A DNA stretch of 15,232 nt from Planctomycetota bacterium. GTDB taxonomy: Bacteria > Planctomycetota > Brocadiia > JAJRTI01. The stretch is from NCBI GenBank assembly GCA_024278415.1, contig JAJRTI010000428.1, forward strand, positions 1 to 15,232, written 5' to 3'. Shown here piece by piece: positions 6,894-13,098 of the stretch. How positions within the stretch are numbered: the stretch's first letter is position 1; each line of letters begins with the position of its first letter. The position numbers were made by a program, and so were the translations under genes. The notes under the pieces were generated by a model that saw only the letters and a program-made list of their open reading frames with translations, did not search any database and was not told the DNA's origin.

Positions 6894-8105
6894 TTACGAC
6901 GCCTTCCCGTTCAGATGTGCGGCGATATACTGCCGCAGACGATTGCGCGCGGCGGCAGGCAGTGAGGTGAACGCGATTCCGACGTCGAACTCGCCAGGGC
7001 CAGTGGGTTTGCACCATGCCACTTGGCCGCAGATGGGCACGGACTCCGGATCGCCGCGAAGCTGGAGGTCCATTTCCACGTGCACCTTGGGCTCCAGCGG
7101 CTGTTTGAGCGCGACGCAACACATGCCGCTGAGGCTGAAGTTGCGGGTGACCGTGCGGATCTCGCGGAAGAAGCGCATGAGCAGGCCCACGCGCATTCGG
7201 ACGAAGCATTCGTCGTCGATGCGCACGAACCGGCGCTCCTTGGGCCCGCGCTTCATGACCGGCTCCTCGACGAGGGCGTCCTTCGGAAACACCTTGCGCA
7301 TCTCCAGCAGCATGGAGGTCATGCTGGAGAACCGGTCGCCCGGCTCCTTGGCCATGGCGCGCATGACGAGCGCGTCGATCGCGGGCGCGATGGACGGCTC
7401 GTGCCGCGACGGCGGCGGCACTTCGCTGTTCAGGTGCGCTTGCAGCCGCTCCTCCCGCGACTCCGATCCGAAGGGGCGCACTCCAGTGAGCACCTCGTAC
7501 ATGGTGACGCCGAACGCATAGATGTCCACACGCGCGTCCACGGACTGCGCGCGCACGATCTCGGGCGCCATGTAGCCGGGCGTGCCGGACCGCGTGTCGC
7601 GGGTGCGATCGGCAAGGCGCATGGGCAGGGTGAGGCTGAAGTCGATGATCTTAGGGGAGCCGTCCTGGGCGATCAGCACGTTCTTGGGGCACATGTCCCG
7701 GTGGATGAAGCCGCGCTCGTGAATGTGCGTGAGCCCCCGCGCGATTTGATACAGGATCGGGTAACAGTATTTCTCGACCAGGGGACTGCCGTCCCGGATG
7801 AGCCACGCAAGTGGCGACCAATCGAGCAACTGCGCGGCGATGAAGTACGTGTCCTTCCACGAGCCACACTCGTACGTGTGCAGGACATTGTCGTGGTCGA
7901 ACTGCACCGCGATCTCGCCCTCCCAAGGCGCGTGCATGCTCTGCAAGTGGTTCGCCGTCTTCTGCCCCGTGGCGTTGAGCACCTTCAACGCTACTTCCAG
8001 GTTTTTCGACCGGTCCTCGGCTCGATACACGAGCGCCATGCCGCCTCTGGCGATCTGCTCGATCACATGGTACGCGCCGACCGACTTCGGTACAGGTTCG
8101 TTCAT
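6894..8105 (-). CDS. Protein kinase (Hanks type) fused to a C-terminal PilZ domain
   Basis: 403 residues from the ATG at 8103-8105, placed by GGAGAG 9 bases upstream; an in-frame GTG at 8127-8129 is less likely. Residues about 11-272 are a bacterial Ser/Thr-type kinase domain: degenerate Gly loop IARGGMALVY (18-27), VALK lysine K41, Glu at 62/64, catalytic loop HRDMCPKN (135-142), DFS (155-157), APE (180-182) and DIYAFGVTMYEVLTG (194-208). Two positions are unusual: the Lys of HRDLKPxN is Cys139, and DFG is DFS. The catalytic Asp137, Asn142 and Asp155 are kept, so activity is plausible. Residues about 288-398 are a PilZ domain with RxxxR (R291-R295), NxSxxG (N322-G327) and the closing strand pattern GQVAW...FDVGIAF; this pair of motifs is the known cyclic-di-GMP site. 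No signal or membrane segment is seen, so it is cytosolic. It is third in the operon, among exported proteins it might help regulate. Confidence 0.92.
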   Translation of the reverse strand: MNEPVPKSVGAYHVIEQIARGGMALVYRAEDRSKNLEVALKVLNATGQKTANHLQSMHAPWEGEIAVQFDHDNVLHTYECGSWKDTYFIAAQLLDWSPLAWLIRDGSPLVEKYCYPILYQIARGLTHIHERGFIHRDMCPKNVLIAQDGSPKIIDFSLTLPMRLADRTRDTRSGTPGYMAPEIVRAQSVDARVDIYAFGVTMYEVLTGVRPFGSESREERLQAHLNSEVPPPSRHEPSIAPAIDALVMRAMAKEPGDRFSSMTSMLLEMRKVFPKDALVEEPVMKRGPKERRFVRIDDECFVRMRVGLLMRFFREIRTVTRNFSLSGMCCVALKQPLEPKVHVEMDLQLRGDPESVPICGQVAWCKPTGPGEFDVGIAFTSLPAAARNRLRQYIAAHLNGKAS

Positions 8106-8114
8106 CAGGCATAG

Positions 8115-8120
8115 CTCTCC
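8115..8120 (-). promoter_or_regulatory. Shine-Dalgarno site (GGAGAG) fixing the kinase start
   Basis: Read on the minus strand this is GGAGAG, 9 bases before the ATG at 8103-8105. It lies inside the reading frame that would begin at the upstream GTG (8127-8129), which argues for the ATG as the real start of the kinase gene. Confidence 0.6.
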
Positions 8121-8154
8121 AACCTGCACAATTAGGGTGAATGGCCCCCCAGGC

Positions 8155-10866
8155 TCAGTGGGGCGCCATTATTCCAACTCCGGCGCTCCCCGTCCAGTCC
8201 CCTCCCCCCACAAGTTCGAACTCGATGCCCCCCTCGCCTGCTCGCCGCCTGAACGCGCCCACGCTTCGCCGCGCACCATTGGGACGCAGCAGGCCGTAGA
8301 AGTCGTGCTTCACGAGCGCGGTGTGCGCGTCGGCGATGCCCAGCTTGTTCAGCTTCTCGCCGGGCTTGAGACGATAGTCGAACGCGCTCGCCGCGACGAA
8401 CCCCGGCTCCGCATCGAGCGGCTTCATGCCGGAGCCGCGGTACGAGTAGTCGTTCTTGCACGCGGCCGCGGTGCGCGGGTGCGCGGCCATGGCGCAGCCG
8501 AGGACGAGGTTGTTCACTGCGGCCGCGCCTCGGTCTTGCCCGCGGTCCGCGAGCGGTTGCCATCGCGTGCGCCGGTCCGGCCCGCCTTCGAGTCCGATGA
8601 AGATGCCGTCCGTGCCCTTGCGGCCGAACCAACTCGGCCAGTCGCACCACTTGCCGTCGATGGTGTTGTTGACCGCCCACGTGCGGCCGGTGCTCCAGTC
8701 GAGGATGTTCCAGCGGAACCAGACGTCGCCCGGGCGCATGCCGACGAACAGGTTGTTGCACACCAGATTCGGCCCAGGCGATGCCTCGATGCCGATGCCG
8801 AAGCTCCAGTTGTTGGTGATCAGGTTGCCTTCGAGCCGGTTGTTGTAGTGCTCCCAGTCGAGCCAGATGCCCGGGCCGAAGCCGTCCGCGATCTCGTTGT
8901 AGCGGATGACCGCGCCGGTGAGCCGGAAGAGCTTCATGCCGCCGGAAGCCCAGAACGGCGGGTACGCGGCCCAGTTCGTGCGCCGGATGACGTTGTACTC
9001 GATCACGAGCCGGCCGCGGCCGGGCGCGGTGGTGTTTTGGTTCTCCGGCGTGAGTTCAGTCGACGAGTGCTGCGCGCTGACGCCGGTGTGGCCGGTGTCG
9101 AGTACCCAGTTGTTGCGCACGATGGTTGGCGCTGCGCGTTGGTCGTGAGGGTTCGAGACCTTGAGCCCCGACACTTCGCTTTCGCGCAGGAGACAGCCTT
9201 CGACGAGGCAGCCTGCGCCTTTCACGGAGACGAGCGCGCGCTGCTGGAACTGCGCGCCGTGGCGCACCTCGAACCCGCGCACCCGCACGAAGTCGTGCTC
9301 GCACGTGATGAGCGCGCTCCCGCGCACGGCGCGGTCCATGGCCGCGGTGTTGGGGTCGCGGTCGCCGGGCAGGCGCACGTACGTGCCCTCGTCCGGCTCG
9401 GATCGGAACGGCCCCAGCACGAGATACTCGGTGATGTGCGCCGCGGGCGCGATGCCCTGCGGCGCGGCCTCGGCCTGGGGCTTCACCGCGGTCGAGACGA
9501 ATTGGTCGATGCCCTTGGGCGCCTGGAACTTGAAGCGCAACCTCTTGGGCCGGCGCGTGGTGTCGAGTTGGAACAGCAGGCGGTTCCAGCCCTGCCGCAT
9601 GACGAGCGACTCGATGCGGTCGCCGCGCTGGCCGTAGTTGCGGCTGGGCCGGGCCGGGACGACTCTGATCTCCGGGGTCATGTGGACAACGCTGGGCAGG
9701 CGGTCGCCATTGCACCAGAGCCGGTAGAGGTTGAGTTGCGCTTTGAGTGACGACCCCGTCTGCCGGCCCGCGCGGAAGTCGCCGGGAACATCCACGCGTT
9801 TGGTGATGGGTTGCGGGAAGCGCGGGTCCCACTTTTCGTTGACTTTCTTGGGCTCGACCCACACGTATGCGAACGCGTAGTAGACCGCGTTCGGTGCGGC
9901 GTCGCCGGGCAAGTGCGCGAGATCGAGGAAGCCCTCGTCGTCGACGCGCACGCGCTGCCACGTGCGGCCGTCCAAGGCCTCGCCCTCGCTCGGCGCGGCG
10001 TCTGGCGGCACGCGGAAGCGGTTGGCCTCGCGGCTGCCGCGGTTGTGGCAGAACTCGCCGGGTTTCAACTCTTTGTAGTAGCTCCGCTCGACGAGAGCGT
10101 CGCCGTCGCAGGAGACCGTGCCCGGCTGCTGGGTCATGAAGTCGGCCCGATACACGCCCGGCGCGTCCGCGACCGGCTTCCAGGCTCCCTTGGGGTACAG
10201 GTCGTTGCCGGTGATGACCGGCATGCGTCCCTGTGCGTCGCGTGCGCCTTCGAGCACAATGGGCTTGCCGGCCTCGCCGCCGCGCTTGAACGTGACGCTC
10301 TCCCGATAGATGCCCGGCATGACGCGAATGACATCGCCCGGCTTGGCGCGGTCGACCGCGGCTTGGATAGTCTTGAGCGGCGCATCGGTTGTGCCGGGGT
10401 TGTCGTCGCTGGCCTTGGGATGGTGCTGATCCACGATGATCGTGGCCGCGGGCGACAGTTCGATGGCCGCGGGCCCGGTCGGCTCAGGCGGCTCCGGCCC
10501 GGGCTTGCCGGGCGCGTTGAAGTACCAATTCTTGATTTGCTCGGCCGGCTTGCCGATGACCCGCCGCGCGATGGCGTCGCGGCTCATGCCTTCGAGCCCG
10601 CGGATGCGCCCGAAGGGGTAGTTGATGATCCACCAGCCGGGCTTGTTGCTCGTGAGCCGGTTCTTCTCCGCGTCCCATGAGAGCGCCGCGTCCGTGTGCC
10701 CCAGCAGCAGGCGACGGCCCGCGGCGGTCACGACTGAGGGCTGGAGCCGCGGGTTGTCGGGGATGTTGGGCTTGGGCAGCGGCAGGCGCGCGGGCTTGCT
10801 GGCCTCGCCGGCGAACACGCTGAAGGTGAGGGCGAATAGGCAGAGAAGTCGTGTCGTGTGGGTCAT
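8155..10866 (-). CDS. Secreted right-handed parallel beta-helix protein
   Basis: 903 residues from the ATG at 10864-10866, with AGAGGA about 9 bases upstream. The signal peptide is MTHTTRLLCLFALTFSVFA, with cleavage probably before GEA. Residues about 143-206 carry the entry motif of DUF1565/pectate-lyase-like helices (IIVDQHHP...DAPLKTIQAAVDRAKPGDVIRVMPGIYRESVTF). A long beta-rich insert follows. From about residue 530 to 800 the beta-helix coils are clear (FVRVRGFEVRHG, GCLVEGCLLRESEVSGLKVS, VIRYNEIADGFGPGIWLDWE, RLEGNLITNNWSFGIGIEAS, LVCNNLFVG). This fold is used by polysaccharide lyases and hydrolases and by some non-enzymatic surface proteins. I cannot assign a substrate or catalytic residues. 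It begins 6 bases after the four-helix-bundle gene, so the two are probably translated together, and it is followed after 49 bases by the kinase gene. Confidence 0.87.
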   Translation of the reverse strand: MTHTTRLLCLFALTFSVFAGEASKPARLPLPKPNIPDNPRLQPSVVTAAGRRLLLGHTDAALSWDAEKNRLTSNKPGWWIINYPFGRIRGLEGMSRDAIARRVIGKPAEQIKNWYFNAPGKPGPEPPEPTGPAAIELSPAATIIVDQHHPKASDDNPGTTDAPLKTIQAAVDRAKPGDVIRVMPGIYRESVTFKRGGEAGKPIVLEGARDAQGRMPVITGNDLYPKGAWKPVADAPGVYRADFMTQQPGTVSCDGDALVERSYYKELKPGEFCHNRGSREANRFRVPPDAAPSEGEALDGRTWQRVRVDDEGFLDLAHLPGDAAPNAVYYAFAYVWVEPKKVNEKWDPRFPQPITKRVDVPGDFRAGRQTGSSLKAQLNLYRLWCNGDRLPSVVHMTPEIRVVPARPSRNYGQRGDRIESLVMRQGWNRLLFQLDTTRRPKRLRFKFQAPKGIDQFVSTAVKPQAEAAPQGIAPAAHITEYLVLGPFRSEPDEGTYVRLPGDRDPNTAAMDRAVRGSALITCEHDFVRVRGFEVRHGAQFQQRALVSVKGAGCLVEGCLLRESEVSGLKVSNPHDQRAAPTIVRNNWVLDTGHTGVSAQHSSTELTPENQNTTAPGRGRLVIEYNVIRRTNWAAYPPFWASGGMKLFRLTGAVIRYNEIADGFGPGIWLDWEHYNNRLEGNLITNNWSFGIGIEASPGPNLVCNNLFVGMRPGDVWFRWNILDWSTGRTWAVNNTIDGKWCDWPSWFGRKGTDGIFIGLEGGPDRRTRWQPLADRGQDRGAAAVNNLVLGCAMAAHPRTAAACKNDYSYRGSGMKPLDAEPGFVAASAFDYRLKPGEKLNKLGIADAHTALVKHDFYGLLRPNGARRSVGAFRRRAGEGGIEFELVGGGDWTGSAGVGIMAPH

Positions 10867-10872
10867 TCGGTT

Positions 10873-11664
10873 CTATCCTCTGTTTCCATTGCGTCGGTGC
10901 TGCGAGCGTCTGTGGTAGAGCCGCTCGGTGGAACCGCCTTCCTCTTCGAAGGCTCTCGCTTGGGCGTCGAGTTGGCGCGTCAGCAGATACAGGCAGAGGT
11001 TGAGCAGCGACAGCACGCCGTTGGCTGCGAGCGTGGCCGGGAGCGCGTCGCGCGGCGCAAGCGAGCCGAGGAGCGCGCCCGGGCGGCCCGGGCGGCCCGG
11101 AGACACGGACCCACACGGACCAGCATGGACGCCGCCTGCCTCGCCGGAACCCGTCCGTGCCGGTCCGTGTAGGTCCGTGTTCTGCTCCGTGTTCCTCGCG
11201 CGCTTCACCTCGTCGGCCACCCAAGCCCGGAACTGTTGCAGCGTCGCGCAGCGCAGCGCCTTGAAGCGCGTCAGCGCCGGATGGTTCGGGGGCCACTGAG
11301 GAAGTCCATGATGCCGCAGGAAAGCTTCGTAGTCGCCCTGCAACTCATCGAGGCTGCCCCGCGCGATGCCGGTCAATTTCATCTCAATCTTCTTCGATGT
11401 GCCCGAATCCATGCTTCCTTCGGCGATATTGCGGGAGCCGCTCCGCGCGGCCTGCACCATTTGGTCGTGTGTGCGGCTGCGCCGATCCACGTACTTCTCG
11501 CAGAACAGCACGGTGATATCGTAAATCAGCTCGGCGATTCTCCACGTCTTGGTGTTCCGATATCCGCCATGCTTGGGAATGAGCCCCTCCTCATCACGCG
11601 CGCCCCCGGCCTGTGCGTGGCCGGGTGTCCGTGCCGGTCCGTATCCGTGCGTGTTTTTCGCCAT
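10873..11664 (-). CDS. Four-helix-bundle suffix-domain protein (S23/IVP-like)
   Basis: 263 residues from the ATG at 11662-11664; the purine-rich AGGGAAGG is just upstream. A longer frame starting at 11721 would overlap the promoter and is rejected. Residues about 38-155 resemble the four-helix-bundle family related to 23S rRNA intervening-sequence proteins and the DGR accessory protein Avd (TWRIAELIYDITVLFCEKYV, RTHDQMVQAARSGSRNIAEG, LTGIARGSLDELQGDYEAFL). Residues about 207-257 match the 'suffix' found on one branch of this family (LAANGVLSLLNLCLYLLTRQ, then FEEEGGSTERLYHRRS). Between them lies a Gly/Pro/Arg-rich linker (about 159-204) encoded by an inverted repeat, and a related stretch lies near the N-terminus (5-16). 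The function of the family is unknown; it is cytosolic, with no signal peptide. No reverse transcriptase or 23S rRNA gene is in view, so neither a retroelement nor an rRNA link is shown. It is the first gene of the operon. Confidence 0.88.
   Translation of the reverse strand: MAKNTHGYGPARTPGHAQAGGARDEEGLIPKHGGYRNTKTWRIAELIYDITVLFCEKYVDRRSRTHDQMVQAARSGSRNIAEGSMDSGTSKKIEMKLTGIARGSLDELQGDYEAFLRHHGLPQWPPNHPALTRFKALRCATLQQFRAWVADEVKRARNTEQNTDLHGPARTGSGEAGGVHAGPCGSVSPGRPGRPGALLGSLAPRDALPATLAANGVLSLLNLCLYLLTRQLDAQARAFEEEGGSTERLYHRRSQHRRNGNRG
11103..11180. repeat. Intragenic inverted repeat built of ACACGGACC units
   Basis: The segment 11103-11131 matches the reverse complement of 11152-11180 at 26 of 29 positions, with a 20-base loop between. 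Each arm is itself made of ACACGGACC-like units. It lies inside the four-helix-bundle gene and encodes the linker around HGPARTGSGEAGGVHAGPCG, so in RNA it would form a strong hairpin within the coding sequence. A GC-rich GGGCGGCCCG repeat (about 11079-11100) adjoins it and encodes PGRPGRPG. Confidence 0.75.
11627..11642. repeat. Second copy of the intragenic repeat unit
   Basis: GTCCGTGCCGGTCCGT here is identical to 11153-11168 in the right arm of the linker inverted repeat, about 470 bases away in the same gene. It encodes GPART near the N-terminus, in the same reading frame as the GPART of the linker. Confidence 0.7.
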
Positions 11665-11727
11665 GTCCTTCCCTCGCCAACGACAAAGCAACAGCCTAAC
11701 GTTACGAGATCGCCCTTCCATCGCGAC

Positions 11728-11755
11728 ATTGTATGGCGTATCATCGTCCCGTCAA
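11728..11755 (-). promoter_or_regulatory. Sigma70-type promoter of the five-gene operon
   Basis: On the minus strand TTGACG (11750-11755) and TACAAT (11728-11733) are separated by 16 bases; each differs from the consensus by one base. Transcription would begin near 11721, about 57 bases before the ATG of the four-helix-bundle gene. The site lies in the 123-base divergent gap and within 60 bases of the oppositely oriented C45-family gene, for which I found no equally good promoter. Confidence 0.55.
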
Positions 11756-11787
11756 CCTGCGACCTGCAATCACAAGGCGCCCCCCCC

Positions 11788-12948
11788 ATGAGCAAGACCC
11801 TTTTCCGAAGCGCCGCGCTGGCCGCGGGCCTCGCCCTGGCGTGTGCGACGGCCGGCGCGGCAGGCTATCGCACATCCGTAGGCAGCGGCGACGACGCGAT
11901 CCCACTGGTGGTCGTCAGCGGCTCGCCCTACGAGATGGGCGTGGCCCTCGGCGCGCTGATGAAGGCTGAAACCCGGGCGCTGCTCGGACGATTCCTCGCG
12001 GCCGCGCAGGCCGCATCCCCCAAACGCCACAACAACCGCGTGCTCGATCGCGCGTGGCTGTCGATCTCGCCGCACATGAGCCAGCGCTGCATTGACGAGA
12101 TGCGCGGCGTGGCCAAGGGCGCCGGGGTGCCGTTCGTGCTCGTGCGCCGCGCGCACATGATCCCGGCCGTGTCGGACTACGCGTGCAGCGGGGCCGCGCT
12201 GTGGGGCGCCGCGACGCGGGACCGGGGCTTCTATCAATTCCGCAACCTGGATTACACCATGCGCGGCGGCCTCCAGGATTACCCCGCGGTCGTGGTGTAC
12301 GTGCCGGACAAGGGCATCCCGCACGTCAACGTGACGTTCGCGGGCGTGATCGGCTCGAACACGGGCATGAACGCGGAGGGAATCGTGCTGACGGAGATGG
12401 GCGATTCGCCGGCCCGGGATTACCCGTTCGACCTGAACGGCAACCACTTCATGTTCATGTTCCGCGACCTCCTGTACGATGCGCACAACCTGGACGAAGC
12501 CATCGCCATGATCCAGAAGACCAAGCGCATCAAGAAGTATCATTTCATTGTGGGCGACGGCAAGAACAAGCGAGCGGTCAAGATGGTGGCCCACGCGCCC
12601 GACCTTGTCATTTGGCCGGACAACGACAATCGAGACGAGGCCGCGCCGAACATCCGCAAGGGAGTCGTGTACAACTTCGAGGGCCGCAGCACGGTCGGCT
12701 GGGAGCACGTCAAGCGCAACTACGGCCGGTTCGACGCGGAAGCTACGATCCAACTCTCGGCCAGCGTGGCCTCCCTGGGCGGGAACCTCATGAACGTTGT
12801 ATACGACGCGGCCCGCCTTCGGTTGTGGGTGGCCTACGCGCACAAGCGGGAATGCGCGTTCCGCCGGGCTTACGTGCCCATCGACCTGAAAGCCTACCTG
12901 GACGTGTCCAAGGTGCCTGCTGGCGCGGTGGTGTTCCGCGGGAGGTAG
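11788..12948 (+). CDS. Secreted C45-family peptidase / acyl-CoA:6-APA acyltransferase-like Ntn hydrolase
   Basis: 386 residues from the ATG at 11788, with a weak AAGG 10 bases upstream; earlier in-frame starts would run through the divergent gene and its promoter. The signal peptide is MSKTLFRSAALAAGLALACA, with cleavage likely near AGAAG. The family pattern is clear: SPYEMGVALGALMK near the mature N-terminus; YACSGAALWGAATRD, where Cys133 (12184-12186) should become the N-terminal nucleophile after self-cleavage; then FRNLDYTM (151-158); then VIGSNTGMNAEGIVLTEMG (187-205). In known members, cleavage before Cys releases an alpha and a beta chain, and the enzyme hydrolyses or transfers an amide-linked acyl group. 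The substrate here is not predictable; an extracytoplasmic amide, acylated amino acid or peptide is plausible. It is transcribed away from the minus-strand operon and lies 150 bases before the xylanase gene, separated from it by a strong hairpin. Confidence 0.87.
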   Translation: MSKTLFRSAALAAGLALACATAGAAGYRTSVGSGDDAIPLVVVSGSPYEMGVALGALMKAETRALLGRFLAAAQAASPKRHNNRVLDRAWLSISPHMSQRCIDEMRGVAKGAGVPFVLVRRAHMIPAVSDYACSGAALWGAATRDRGFYQFRNLDYTMRGGLQDYPAVVVYVPDKGIPHVNVTFAGVIGSNTGMNAEGIVLTEMGDSPARDYPFDLNGNHFMFMFRDLLYDAHNLDEAIAMIQKTKRIKKYHFIVGDGKNKRAVKMVAHAPDLVIWPDNDNRDEAAPNIRKGVVYNFEGRSTVGWEHVKRNYGRFDAEATIQLSASVASLGGNLMNVVYDAARLRLWVAYAHKRECAFRRAYVPIDLKAYLDVSKVPAGAVVFRGR

Positions 12949-12966
12949 GCCGCGGTCTTTCAAGCC

Positions 12967-13024
12967 ACTCGCGGCGGACGGCCTGCCGCGCCCGGCGCGC
13001 TGGGCGTGGCCGTCCCGCGCGAGT
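12967..13024. repeat. Long GC-rich hairpin between the C45 and xylanase genes
   Basis: Nested inverted arms: ACTCGCG (12967-12973) with CGCGAGT (13018-13024), GGACGGCC (12976-12983) with GGCCGTCC (13008-13015), and CGCCC (12989-12993) with GGGCG (13002-13006). It starts 18 bases after the TAG of the C45-family gene. No T-tract follows on the plus strand, so it is more like a REP-type or mRNA-end structure than a standard intrinsic terminator. Confidence 0.6.
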
Positions 13025-13098
13025 CGCTGACGCTTGCTGCGCGGCGAAGCGGCCAAAGAAGTTGAAGTCTCACGCACCCTCTGCCACTCGGAGGTTCT

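Noticed and set aside
5845..7521. Long plus-strand open frame (558 codons)
   Set aside because: It spans the antisense of two well-supported minus-strand genes and the gap between them, with no domain signal.
7798..9750. Long plus-strand open frame (650 codons)
   Set aside because: It is antisense to both the kinase and the beta-helix gene; these have clear domains and start signals, this frame has none.
11079..11184. Frameshift or pseudogene in the four-helix-bundle gene
   Set aside because: The frame stays open through the repeats, and the suffix domain after them is intact and in frame.
11770..13077. Minus-strand open frame (435 codons) opposite the C45-family gene
   Set aside because: The plus strand encodes a clear Ntn-hydrolase family protein with signal peptide and catalytic motifs; the antisense frame is biased and motif-free.
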